Positions 12,501-23,640 of a stretch of DNA of 64,000 nucleotides are shown here, piece after piece. Under the pieces are notes generated by a model. That model had not been told where the DNA came from and made no database searches. It worked only from the letters and a program-made list of their open reading frames with translations. The first letter of the stretch is position 1, and each line of letters begins with the position of its first letter. This stretch comes from Promerops cafer (taxonomy: Eukaryota > Chordata > Aves > Passeriformes > Nectariniidae): positions 124,001 through 188,000 of the forward strand of contig VZSE01009355.1 in the NCBI GenBank assembly GCA_013398275.1, in the 5' to 3' direction. The translations under genes and the position numbers were made by a program.

Positions 12501-13964
12501 ACTGTATAACAAACAAATTTTATCCTGCTTTTAGTATAAAACATCTGATTTCAATTAATTTTTCTCTTTTCCATTTTTGTACATTCAAGTTTTGCCCTGA
12601 TGCAGTCAGAGCTGCAGAATTCTGGTGCTACTGGAGCAGGCTGAGAGCAGGTTTGGGGTTTTCAGTCATAGCCTGGTCCCTGGTCTCCATCAGCTGCCAT
12701 AAGAAAAGGGTTAAAACTGCCAGAGCAAACCATGATTTGATGCTGTTATGAGGTGTAGGCCTTAAGATAAATTAACTGTTCAATATTTTTAAAAATCACT
12801 TAATCCCTGAAAAGCATGCGGTCCAAGATGGGGTTCAATAACTCAGACAACAACATGCTCCACAAAATCAAAAGCAGAAAAGGCAAATTAGGCCTAAATC
12901 TCCGGAATATTTTATTGAGATGTCTGCCTTTTGCTTAGAATGTCAATCAGTGATTTTACTGTTTTGAGGCATGTAAAGCCTCTTCTGTAAAAGGCAATTT
13001 GTGTAGAGCAGCACAGTGTAGCTCCCCCTCAGCAGCCCTCCCATGGGTAAGTGAATCTTTGCAGCTCCAGAAGAACTTTGGCTGTTTTGTGGCAGGAAAT
13101 CAGGTTAATGAAGAGATCTGAGCCCCACACAGTGACACTGGCCAGAGAGTTCCTCCAGCTTCAGACAAACAAGCCAGCAGGAATTCCTGCCCGTGGCCGG
13201 ATGCCAGGATTGAACTCTTCCCTGGGCAGCACCTTCCACGAGCCACTAACTCAATGGGATGGCAGTTTCATTACAGCTTTACAGCGTTTATGGAGTATTT
13301 AATTACTTTCCTACACTCTGGTCCCGTTTTAAGGTTTGTTTAATCATTTGTGTCTCTGTTTCTAATGGGGATTTCAGTTTCCAAACGGGCCTGAAGCCAG
13401 AGATGCAAATGGAGGGCACAATATATTGCTTCCTGAAAGATGACACAGGGCAGAGGGGAGGAGCAGAGGAGTGCGCAGAAGCAAAAAGGAAGACGGGGAA
13501 ATGTAGAGGAAAATGTAATCTTAAGATTCAGGCTAATTGAACACCCCAGCAGGAGAAGATGGATGATCCTCCTGGGCAATTAGCAGACTAAGCAATATCA
13601 ATAAATGAGTCTCTTATAGGAGACCTTCAACAGAGAGAAAATGTCTCAGATGAAGGAGCTGAAGAAAAGAGCTCTGCAGAGTGATGTGGGAGGGAAGTGA
13701 GATGCACAGAGCAGCCATTAAATCAAAAAAGGTGGATTTGCAGCATTAGAGCTGAGTAAAGAGGAAGGTGATGCCTGATAGGCAGGGCTGCCCCTCTGAG
13801 CTTCCCAAGGATGGAATTCAGGAGGGCTTAACCTTCAGGGAGATGAAGAGTTTCCAACAAGCTGGGACACAACCCAGTAGGTTCAGAGCCAGCACTGAGT
13901 CTCTTTTCCAAGCAGTTCTTCCAGGAACATTTATGCCTGGCTGGCAAAACTGCCCCATCCCACA
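9577..13964. other. Unique sequence, no gene recognised
   Basis: AT-rich with several chance ORFs, the longest 142 codons at 10902-11330 (plus), which has no recognisable domain. A poly-T run lies near 9893-9905. No repeat family is evident. Confidence 0.5.
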
Positions 13965-14249
13965 GGAATCACAGAATGGGTCAGGCTGGTCAGCTGGTCC
14001 CACTTCCCTGCTCCAGCAGGGCCATCCCAGAGCACAGGGCACAGGATTGTGTCCAGCTGGTTCAGGAATATCCCCAGTGAGGAGACTCCACACCCTCTCT
14101 GGACAATCTGTTCAGTTCTGGGTCACTGCCCAGGACAGAAGTTCTGCCTCCTGTCCAGGTGGAACTTCCTGGGATCAGTCCCTGCCCGTTCCTCTGGTGC
14201 CATTGCTGGGCCCCACGGAGCAGAGCCTGGGCCCTGCTCGGAGCCCTCC
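13965..14249 (-). mobile_element. CR1 LINE 3' fragment, sister of the 5.1-kb copy
   Basis: It starts with GGAATCACAGAATGGGTCAG and continues in near-perfect agreement with the 5086-5920 element (for example GAGGAGACTCCACACCCTCT and GGAACTTCCTGGGATCAGTC) until GGAGCCCTCC, where similarity stops abruptly. That break is the 5' truncation point. The frames of 209, 100 and 91 codons overlapping it are by-products of the GC-rich CR1 sequence, not host genes. Confidence 0.9.
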
Positions 14250-14309
14250 TTTCGGATATTTATACATCCTTATACTCTCAGTCCTGTCCTTTGGAGCAGT
14301 TTTTCATCT

Positions 14310-14347
14310 GGCTTTTTTCTTTTTTTTTTCTTTTTTTTTCCCTTTCT
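14310..14347. repeat. T-rich tract
   Basis: T runs broken by single C residues, about 60 bases beyond the truncated 5' end of the CR1 copy. Confidence 0.75.
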
Positions 14348-17300
14348 TTAGAATCATGGGAGAGAGAACAGGATTTCATAGGGTCACCAAGCCCTAACTA
14401 CTGAAGTCTCAGGAAACATCATACAATTCCAGTAAAAAATCCATGGAACTCTACCTTAAAATCTGCTCAGATTTTTGTCTCACTTCCCCTTTACTCCTGC
14501 TAAACAGCTGTTGCAAGAATCTCTGTCCTTGAAGACTTCAGAATGCTTAACAAATTTCCAGCCTAGACATATTCCTGTCTAGGTTATACCCATGTGTTCT
14601 TGTGCCAATGTTTTCCTTCAGTTTAATCACTCTTCTCCCTTCCTGCTGTTTACTTAATTGCTTTTATCAACTTGATTTAAGAGCTTGTTATGAAGTGGTT
14701 TTAACTGTCTTTTAGTTTGTTCCTAACTAGACTGCACAGTGCCTCAAGGGGTTTGGCAGGGGCTTTCTGTTGTCATAATTCTCTGTTTATTCTTAATCCT
14801 GTGAGCCATTCCTCTATCAGGGATGGTTTGGAGGTATTTAGAAACAGCACTGTCGTGATGTCACCAGGTTACTAAATCAAGAATATTCCAAACCCAGTCC
14901 TTCTGGCAGCTGTGAAAATTCAGAATTCAGGATTTGCATCGGGGTCTATGGGGTCCCATGAAAGTGGTGCTGTGGCATTTTTCAGTTTAGAGTGACTGAA
15001 CTGCTTCTTGGCCCAAGAAATTATTGGACACTGTTCAAATGACTAGGGATGTTATTCAAATATGAGCAGAATCTATGTAAAGTGTCAGCTTCCCACAGAT
15101 GTGCTCAGAAATAGCAATTATTGATAATATTCCTGCCACTGTTTAAACCTTTCTGTAAATAAGCATGCATTTAGAGGGCAGTGTGTCTACAAGAATGCTC
15201 TACTCCTTTCTTGCTCTGGTATCCTGGCATTTCTTCACCAAATGGGCTTTGTGCCAGAGGGTAAATACTGTCCCTTCTGTTAACTCCCATTTGGACAGGT
15301 AATTCCTGCAGCTAGATGGTGATGACTGCATCTTTTGCACCATGACACCACCAGCAGTTCATGGAAGGGTTTTCCACGTGAAAGCATCACACCAGTGATG
15401 TGTCTGCAAGTTTGGTATCTTGTACTGAATTGTTGGAGCAGCTCCCCTCAGAGCAAATCCCTGGATGCCTCCCCTTTGCTGGGACCCAGCAGCCTGGCTG
15501 TGGGAGCAGGGGAGAGAGTGCTGCAAGCTTTCCACGTACCTGCTTTGCCACTCCTGAGCCAGCAGCCAGCACGTGCATTTGATTTATTTAATGAATAGGA
15601 GTCTAATTATAAAGCAGAGGAAATCACTGAAGCATAAATTTATGGGCTGCCTGAGTTCACCTCCCATGTTGGCAGACATCAGTGGTGGGAGCTGATGTTA
15701 GTGGTGGCGAAGATGTCAGGGAAGAAGGTGGATACCTGCAGGTTTTCCCTGACTCCTGGGTGGAGGGGAACAGGGATGAGGCGCCAGCAACAGGAGACGC
15801 TCAGCTGGCAATGGCTTTCAAGCATCTCCTTGAGTCCAGGATGTTATGACAAGAGAAATAGGGAGACTTGGATAAAAAGTCCAGCGTGTTCTGACAGCAG
15901 CCTGTCCCTCTGTTTGGATATAGCATGAAAAACTGAGTCATAAAGGGCTGCAGCTATACACTGCAACTTTGTGCCCATTTTTGGCTGCGTCTTGAATTAC
16001 AAAAAATTACAATGACTTCTTAGAAAGGAAATCCTTGCCTTTCTACTAATATGCTGTAATATTCCTGGAAGGGAGCCAACTTGTCAATTTAAGTACTTTC
16101 TCAAAGTGCGAGGGGCTGTGATATTTCCAAGTCAGAATGCCAGCTCGAGCCTCTCTGGAATGTGTGCCAAAGTCTTCCCACTGAGAAGAATGCCTCACAT
16201 TAAGCGTGTCATCCCTGGGCTGGCCCTCAGCTCCTTCCCCAGCTCAGGAGTCTCAGCTTTAACCTTCATTCCTGTATCCCATTTCCCAGCCCCATGGAAA
16301 AAAAATGCCAGGGAGAGCTCTCCCCTCACCCCCATCATCCCTTTACACATTAATGTGAAATGAAACGTTCTCATGGCCGGCTGTTGAACAACAGACAGCA
16401 ATTCCTGCGTGGGGAATTTTACTGTCACATTTCTGTCCTAACCTGGATGCTGCTCAGTGTGCTTGTCACTACAGCTTAGAATTTGTGCGTGTCCAAGGAT
16501 CCAGCCCTGCAGAGGTGACCAAAAAAGTCCAAATTTGAGCACAAAGGATGGAAAAAAGAAGTTTTATCTGGGTAAAATGTATTTCAGAAAGACCTCAAGA
16601 ACATCCCCAGACTTGTTCAGTAACACATTTAGAAATCCAGTTAACCATCATGCACTTGTATTTAAATGGAAATAAAAGTACAGTCCATTTTAAGACTGAT
16701 GGAAACTGAAGCCCTTAGAAGAATATAATCAGATATGTTTTAAATTAAGCCTAAATTTTTATGAGGCCAAGCTTACAAATATTGATGATTCCTGAGTAAG
16801 ACACTAAGAAATTTATATGAGTTTTTAAAAACACCAAGATATTAATCTCAATTTTGACTTCTTTGGGCCTCAAATATTTTCCATTTTTTCTTAAAATATT
16901 GGAGCCAAGGGTTTGTCTGTATGTGTTTGAGCACAAAATGAAAGAAGACACAAAGAAACCTCCTCTGCAAGGACAGAACAAGGAGATTTGACACTTTTTC
17001 TGTGCAAAGGGGAATGGAAATTGCCCTTCCATTGTCATTACTGGCTCTGCTGATTTTCCTGTTTTCAGTTTCCCTGGCAAGCTGGGTGTCTGTTATAGCA
17101 GGAAGATGAATTTAAAAATGTCTTAATTCACAATTAATTTATGTAACTTTCTAAAGTACAGGAGTGGGAAAAAAACCAAGCCAGTCTAAAGAATTAGAAG
17201 ACAATTGCTAAAAACAATAGGCTTGTAAAAACAGGCATTTTAACTCAGTTTACAATTTAAGAAGAATGATTTTTAATACTTTTCTTTGACAAAGTCAGTA

Positions 17301-17879
17301 ATTACAGAAGAGAAGAAAATCTTAATAATTTTTTTATTATCCAGATCTTTCCTTTTAAGACAGACTGGGACAGGAAATCACAGATTTGGACCAAAAAAAA
17401 ATACAGGATATCACAACTTAATAGCAGTGGGAAATACACAGGAACCTCACGCTGGTGTGAAACTATCAGACAGGTAGAAGTCTTCTAGGAAAACAAGACT
17501 AAGAATCCCAATTTGGAAAAAAATAGTTTAATAACCTGTTTTCCCATGTTCTGAGGTCTGAAAGGTGAGAGGCATCATGGTAACATTGTGATATTTTACC
17601 CTATTCTTGGTCATCATTTTAGCATCATTCCCAATCACATTTGATATGTGTCACTCTTTACTGGTTCAGGATTTTTGCTTTTGTTTTAAAAAAGTTTGGA
17701 GAGATAAAGGATTAAGTATCTTTGAGCACCCCTGGACATGGGAAATCCAGACAACTTGCTTTGAATTTTTCTATTTTTCTCATATTATTCAGTCTATCAT
17801 TTTTTTCTTTACAATTAACATAGAAACATCAATTTTTCTCCATGTTTTTATTTTGATTTTGTTTGAGGGGCTTTATTGA

Positions 17880-17970
17880 GGTTTTGGGGTTTTTTTTATT
17901 TTGGGTTGGATTTTTTTGTTTGTTTGTTTTGGTTTTATTGTTTTGTTTTTAGCGTTTGGTTTTTTTTTTA
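17880..17970. repeat. T/G-rich low-complexity tract
   Basis: T runs with GG and GGG interruptions and a short TTTG array, the complement type of the A/C tract at 8.26 kb. Confidence 0.8.
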
Positions 17971-18154
17971 AATTAAGGGACATAGTAAGGGAGATCCTCT
18001 GCTCTTGTAAATCAGGATAGTGTTGGGAATTTAAACAGTGTTTTGAGACTGAGTTAGGATCTAGTGTTTAGGGACTGTGGATATAGGGTAAATGAACACA
18101 AATAGGTTTCTGCACTTGTTAACCCCACAGAAAGATAACAGTAGGCTGAAAAAG

Positions 18155-18180
18155 AATATATATATATATATATATGTATG
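18155..18180. repeat. (AT)n microsatellite
   Basis: About ten AT units ending in ATGTATG. Confidence 0.85.
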
Positions 18181-18690
18181 AAAGAATGCAAGAATGGATA
18201 AATATTATTTAAATGTATCTTTATGTAATAAATATGTTTATTTAAAATAAATGTAATAATATAAATGCATATAAATGCAATATATATCCCTTTATATTTA
18301 CAAATATGTGGATTTAGTGATAATTAATACTTACATTTATTAATATTCATAGTTAATGTATTTAAGGCAAAAATGTTGCTTATTTGCTGGTTTTTGAGAA
18401 AAAGAAAAGGCATTAAGGATTGACTTTATAGCTGGGAGAAGGTAGGCAGAATAACACAAATCAAAATTTGGAAATCCATATCTGCACATCAGGTTGACCG
18501 TGAATGACCTTGGAGTGCCTTTTGTAAAATTTTCTTTGGGCATAATTAGTGATCAAGGATTCAAACCTGAAAAAGCCTGTGCTGTCTGTTAGGAGTCTTT
18601 GCTTACAGAGAAAAAAGCCTTCCCTAAAGGATAACTTGGCTTCTTGTTTTTCCTAAGGGGAAAAAGCTGCTGGGGTCTCATCCTCAAAAA

Positions 18691-18941
18691 CAGAATTACT
18701 GGATCAGTGAGGCTGGAAAAGTATTCCACGGTCATTGAGTCCAACCTGTGAAGACCCCCACTGTGTCAACCAGACCACGGCACTGAGTGCCACATCCAGG
18801 CATTCCTTGGACACCTCCAGGGATGGGGAATCTTCCACCTTCCTTCCAATGTTTATCAACCCTTCCTAGGAAGAAATTCCTCCTGGTGTCCAACCTGAAC
18901 CTCCAGTGCAGCTTGAGGCTGTTTCTTCTTGTCCTGTCAGA
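18691..18941 (-). mobile_element. Old CR1 LINE 3' fragment
   Basis: The plus strand reads AGTGAGGCTGGAAAAGTATT, GAGTCCAACCTGTG, GGACACCTCCAGGGATGGGG and TTCTTCTTGTCCTGTC, which is the reverse complement of the CR1 3' UTR. The start has lost a clean ATTCTGTG tail (CAGAATTACTGGATC), so the copy is older than those at 5.1 and 14 kb. Similarity fades after the CCTGTC motif. Confidence 0.85.
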
Positions 18942-19356
18942 ATGGCACAGTCTCAGGATTATGGCCACACAGATGAGGGGCTGGGACAGTCTTGACCTTT
19001 TTTTGGAAAGTGAGAGGACCAAGTTGTTTGGAGCTTCCACAGAGAACCTCTGAGCCCGTTTCCCATAGTTTGTTTGTTCCTACACTGTCTTTAACCTTAG
19101 GCACTCACAGACATCTTGAAGAGTCTCTCCAAAGAGGGTTGAGCTCCTGTCTTGGCTATGCTGGTGAAAATCCAGAAACTCCTTTGGAAGTAAACTGGGT
19201 TTTGATCTTTGATTGACTTCAGCTACTGAGGAAGATGATCCTGCAGGATGCTGAGCCCTTCTGTTAAATCTGAAGTGTTCGGTTGTGATTTCACTACTGC
19301 AAACCCTTGGTTTAATGGGGTGAGGGACTTTTCCACAGCCAGAGCAGCAGCTGAGT

Positions 19357-19400
19357 GAAGTGACCCCCACAGAAGACTGAAGTGACCCCCACAGAGGACT
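19357..19400. repeat. 22-bp tandem duplication
   Basis: GAAGTGACCCCCACAGAAGA plus CT is followed directly by the same 22 bases with one difference (AGAGGACT). It sits just before the CpG cluster. Confidence 0.9.
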
Positions 19401-19416
19401 GGGCCTGTGGTTTGTT

Positions 19417-19575
19417 TACGGAAAAGCGATCCGGGGCTGGAAAGCCGGAGTGGTGATTGCACAGAGCGCTCGCCGGCTCCCGCTCCGTCCCCGTGCCAAC
19501 AACAACAGCGCAATGCTCCGAGTCAAACCTGCTCGCGGAGCCGCGGCTGAGTGGAGGCAGCAGTCAATGGACGGG
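19417..19575. promoter_or_regulatory. Compact CpG cluster, possible promoter
   Basis: About 18 CpG dinucleotides fall within roughly 155 bp (for example GAGCGCTCGCCGGCTCCCGC and CTCGCGGAGCCGCGGC), while the surrounding kilobases have almost none. CpG retention usually means the site is unmethylated in the germ line, as at promoters. Overlapping frames on both strands (82 and 108 codons plus, 107 minus) look like consequences of GC content. I see no TATA box and no clear splice donor. It could also be the remnant of a GC-rich retroposon, but I match it to none. Confidence 0.4.
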
Positions 19576-19994
19576 ACTCCTGCCAGCTCCCAGCCAGCCA
19601 GGGGTGTTTTCTTCCTCTTTAATTCACTCGGATCACTCTTGTCTCCAGTGCTGGGTGAAATTCGGAGGTGCTGCAGGAATCCACTGGGAATGTTCTGAGA
19701 GCTTTGGCACCATCCCCAACAGCAGCAGAGATCAACCACTCAGTGTTATCTCCTTCCTTCATCCATCCCATGACACTTCCTAGCTCCTCTCAGCTTCTAA
19801 TTTAGCCTTCCCATGGAATAATGTGCTGCAGATTATTTAACTGTCTTTGCTTTTAAAATTGTAATGTTTGCATTTCCTTACCCACATTGATCAGTGAACT
19901 TGAGGCATGGGTAATGTGGAGGGAAGAGTCAAGAATATAGATATTACAGACAGAAGAAATAGTTAGATTTAAGCACAGTTATCTTTAATAACCC

Positions 19995-20027
19995 TGTATA
20001 TATGTTATATACATATATATGTATATT
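19995..20027. repeat. TA/TATG-rich tract
   Basis: Alternating TATATATG/TACATATA sequence that is nearly self-complementary. Confidence 0.6.
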
Positions 20028-20163
20028 TGCTTTAATCTCAAGTGAGATGTATACATAATTAAGCTGCCTATGAGTACTCTCTATAAAAATCAGTGTTTTA
20101 AAAGACATAAATACTTGTTGAAGGCCGAACAGTTGCTAGTTCTGCATCACTGGAAGGTGTGAT

Positions 20164-20296
20164 AGAAATAGAAAGAAATAGAAATAGAAATAGAAATAGA
20201 AATAGAAATAGAAATAGAAATAGAAATAGAAATAGAAATAGAAATAGAAATACAAATACAAATACAAATACAAATACAAATACAAATACAAATACA
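20164..20296. repeat. Compound hexanucleotide array (GAAATA)n-(CAAATA)n
   Basis: About 14 GAAATA units change at 20253 to about seven CAAATA units with no interruption. On the minus strand this yields an 85-codon frame of alternating V-F then L-F residues, an artefact of the repeat. The one-base switch (G to C) propagated through one end suggests separate expansion of a mutated unit. Confidence 0.95.
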
Positions 20297-21102
20297 CCTT
20301 TGAAAGTTGCCAGATAATTTTTTAAACTCTCCTGCTCAGCACTAAAAGAAGACAAAAATCATGGGAGTACCAAGGAAAAGGAGTTCAGAGGCCAGCTCGC
20401 TGGAAAAGCACAGATCCTTCCCTGCAGTATATCAATACACTTTTAATTGAATCCTCAGCATCTCCAATTCCCAAGAAGAAATAATTTCTTTGTAAAATTT
20501 TGCCATTGCATTTAGGGAGGGAAAAGCTTAGCCAGTTGTTTATTCAGGGAACACATGCAAAAAGGTGTAAATTTTAATGCCATAAATTCTTGTAGCTGTA
20601 CTGAAGCAAAAGAAACAGCTGCTATTGATCTAACACAGCTTAGCACCTTTCTAAAACATCTTCTAATGCCTCCAAGCACTCTCTTGAGGTTTTGTAATTT
20701 TCTTTTAATTAAATGGGGGCGGGGAAGCCTCTAGAAAGATTAAGGCAAAAGCTTCAAGGAACAGAATGCAAAGATCTGTGGGCTAAGGGAAAATAAAACA
20801 TCCAATTTTAAAGGAGGACAAAAAAGGCAAATAGTAAGATTCAAATAGTAAATTTATTATATTCTATTCAGAATTGCAAAATGTTTTAGGTGTAAAACTC
20901 CCAAAATTTTTGAACTGCTGCTAAAATAGAATACAAATAAATTTATATGGAGAAATGGATCAGAAGTACTATTTTTAACATTTTAAGAGAGTATTTGACT
21001 TTATGAAGTTGATACTAGTAAAATTTGCTTTACATTTGTTCAAAGAGACAAAACATTTCTCATTCATATAATGAGAAACTAGAGGCAGAAAATCAGCATT
21101 TA
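20297..21102. other. Unique sequence, no gene recognised
   Basis: Nothing recognised between the hexamer array and the exon-like block on the minus strand. Confidence 0.5.
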
Positions 21103-21272
21103 TTATGCAAGACTGTTGAGAACTGAACTGAGGTACAGTTTACCCCTCTGATGTCTGTCACCAACATTTTTGTTGATCTTGGGGTTGAATATGATCAATG
21201 CAATGAGTTTTGCCTGCATAGGAAGCTTGTATTTTGAGATAACGTGAACCACAACTCCCAGGAATACTGTAG
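21103..21272 (-). other. Exon-like block, possible terminal coding exon
   Basis: Read on the minus strand, a strong polypyrimidine tract (TCTCTCTCTTTCTCCCTTTT) is followed by AG at 21274-21273. An open frame then runs about 56 codons to a TAA at 21105-21103. The peptide starts with a hydrophobic stretch (TVFLGVVVHVISKYKL) followed by a basic stretch ending GDRHQRGKLYLSS, as in a single-pass membrane protein. A possible donor (AGGGGTAAAC) lies inside the frame, so the exon could end earlier. I do not recognise the protein. It may be a noncoding exon or chance. Confidence 0.25.
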
Positions 21273-22034
21273 CTAAAAGGGAGAAAGAGAGAGACTGATT
21301 AATGTGAAACCAACCCAGAAGAGACAATTTTGCTTAAAATATGTTTAATGTTTTAACATAGCTAATATATTTATTTAGCTTTTTAAAATATATATTTTCT
21401 TTCTTCTTTTCTCCTTCCTCTAGTGAACAACCAAAAATCTTGGAGAAAACTGGTTTTTTCCTTCCTGAAAAGAAATGGAGTGGATTTCACTGAAATTCAG
21501 ACAAGTAGTGCAAGGCAAGAGTCCAATTTATGCTGCGGTCTCTTCAATATCACTCTAGTAATGAAGAGGAGATATAATATGAGCAAGAAATTACATTGGG
21601 TTCACCAGTTTTATTGGTTTGGTTTTCAGCTGGGTGTAAAGCAATTTTATCCTCAAGGGGTTTTAACTCTGGAGCACAAAGAGAGTTTCTGGACTGCCTA
21701 AAATTTGATAAAGGGATCATTTTACCTCTCTGCTGTTCGCAGAGCAGTGAAAGGATCAGTAAAACCTCCTCCATACTCACAAAGCCAGAAGACTTTTATA
21801 ATAATATCTAGTGGAATAAAAAGGCCTTTTTGCTCTGTGTCTTTCCTCCACTAACCCAGAGCAAAAGCAGGGATATTTCCCAGCAGAGCAGGCAGCTGCC
21901 AGCGAGGGAACAGAGTGTTTATCCACTTCCCTGGGAGCTGAAGTGTGCTTTTCCACTCTTGTTATGTTAACCTCTGATACCAAATGTTAGTCTTGCCTGC
22001 CCTGTGTATGACATTGGCAGGCACAGGGGAGTAA

Positions 22035-22035
<1 letters not shown>
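21273..22035. other. Unique sequence, no gene recognised
   Basis: A 92-codon plus ORF (21423-21701) overlaps a 76-codon minus ORF. Neither has recognisable motifs. Confidence 0.5.
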
Positions 22036-22071
<36 letters not shown>

Positions 22072-22095
22072 NAAAAAAAAAAAAAGAAAAAAAAA
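22036..22095. repeat. Poly(A) tract containing an N
   Basis: About 60 A residues with an N at 22072 and a G at 22086. The sequence before it (GGCACAGGGGAGTAAC) has no retroposon body that I recognise. The true length is uncertain because of the N. Confidence 0.85.
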
Positions 22096-22738
22096 TTATT
22101 TTGATTCTTCACAGCAAGACAAGGACCATTTGTGACTCCTTTCATTTGCTAAACTGTGATCTTTCAAGGTTTTCTGCCTGTGTTGTCTCAGTCATATCCA
22201 TCTAGAATGAAGGAGCTCCAGTGCTTAATCCATGTTTGCAAAGTTGCAAAGTGGACTTTTTGCTTGAATCGTAGCCATGGAGTGCCCAATCGCATGGGTC
22301 TCCTTCAGGAGGTTATTACAAAATATTCAGGGTCAGATTTCCAGCATCATTTCCACTGCACCAAGCCAGAACAGAGTCATGAAAGGGTGTTAACATTTTC
22401 ATGCTGGGTAGAAATCTGTTAATCAAAAATTTTTGCACTAAATACATAAATATAAGGTAAGTATTGTAGTAGCATGGTGTTCTCATTTAAGTTTTCTGGT
22501 CTTTTAGCTTAAAATAGTGACCGAACACTGTTTTAGTATCTGATCCAGTTTAATCTAACTGATAACTTTTAAGGTTTTAAGTGGACCTTAAAAACGGAAT
22601 TCTTTGAGTACAAAAGTTGCAAAACCAAAATAATCTTTTAAGTAGAAATTTCAGTAGTAGAAACTTCTTCCTATGGAAAATATTACTGAAATATTTTTGT
22701 TTACTTCTTTGTTTCACAGAAACAAAACTGTTGTGTGG

Positions 22739-22808
22739 GGGGTTTGTTTGTTTGTTTGTTTTTGTGTTTTTGTTTTTTTGTTTTGGGTTTTTTTTGTTGT
22801 TGTTGTTA
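22739..22808. repeat. T/G-rich low-complexity tract
   Basis: Arrays of TTTG, TTTTTG and TTG. It creates Phe/Leu/Val-rich chance frames. Confidence 0.85.
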
Positions 22809-23446
22809 AAATACAGTGGCAAAGCAAACATCTCATTTGAGATTTGGAAACATCCAGTATCAGCACCAAATGTTCATGATAATCCGGGAGCACTGGTAAA
22901 AGACTATGTTTTCATGTCAGAGCTGGACTCAGTGCATTTTTGAGTAGAGAAGATGACTCTTGAATTATAGCTTTTAACAACTGGCCTGAGTAGGTGGCAG
23001 GGTAAATAATTGCAAAAGTGATTGTGCCTCAGGCCACTGTAGAAGAGATAAAGTTATGCCTTATCACCTTCCTTTGCATGTTGACATGATTTTATAGCCT
23101 CAGATTGCAAGAAGCATTATCTTTGTTTCTCTAAATTCCTGACTGCAGCTATTCCTGTTCTTTTCAGTCCTATTTACTTTTCCAACCAGCTCTTCCATCC
23201 CTTCTTTGTCTTCTTGTCGGCCTCCTACTTCCTACAGGCTACTACTCCACTTTTTTCACATAAACCCCAGAACTGTTGTTATTAAAGGGTAGGTGATGTG
23301 TTAAACCTTTATCTGGGACCCCAGCCCTCGTGTTAGACGTGCAAAGCCATGAGTGCAGAGCACAAGGAGGTGGAATTTTCCATAAAAAGGGGTCAGTGAT
23401 AGTGGCCTGCACAGCAGCTGAAAGAATAGATCAGCCCTATAGAAAG
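22809..23446. other. Unique sequence, no gene recognised
   Basis: No exon or repeat recognised. Confidence 0.5.
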
Positions 23447-23640
23447 AATCAGAGTCACAGAATCACTGAGGTTGGGAAAGACCTCCAAGACCATCCAGTC
23501 CAACCTGTGACCAAATACCACCACTACGTCAACTAAACCAGAACACTGAGTGCCACGTCCAGGCTTTTCTTGGACACCTCCAGGGATGAGAACTCCACCA
23601 CATTCCCAGGCAGCCCATTCCAGTCTTTAGGAGCCCTTTC
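23447..23640 (-). mobile_element. CR1 LINE 3' fragment
   Basis: AGTCACAGAATCACTGAGGT, then TGGGAAAGACCTCCAAGACC and ATCCAGTCCAACCTGTGACC, is a clear reverse-complement CR1 3' end. It continues through CTCCACCACATTCCCAGGCA and is truncated near 23640. Only about 195 bp remain. It marks the left edge of a 16-kb stretch without visible CR1. Confidence 0.92.

Larger units (their letters stand above)
14350..18690. other. Unique sequence, no gene recognised
   Basis: No repeat family is recognised apart from a T/G-rich tract (17880-17970) and an AT dinucleotide run (18155-18180). ORFs are short and overlap on both strands. The 15.3-15.6 kb part is somewhat more GC-rich, but I see no clear exon. Confidence 0.5.

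Noticed and set aside
13033..13046. 14-base micro-exon between CCCCCTCAG and GTAAGTG
   Set aside because: Too short to support without RNA evidence.
13768..14397. 209-codon plus-strand ORF
   Set aside because: Its middle part is antisense CR1 sequence and its end is translated T-rich tract.
20098..20355. 85-residue Val-Phe/Leu-Phe repeat protein
   Set aside because: Translation of the hexanucleotide microsatellite.
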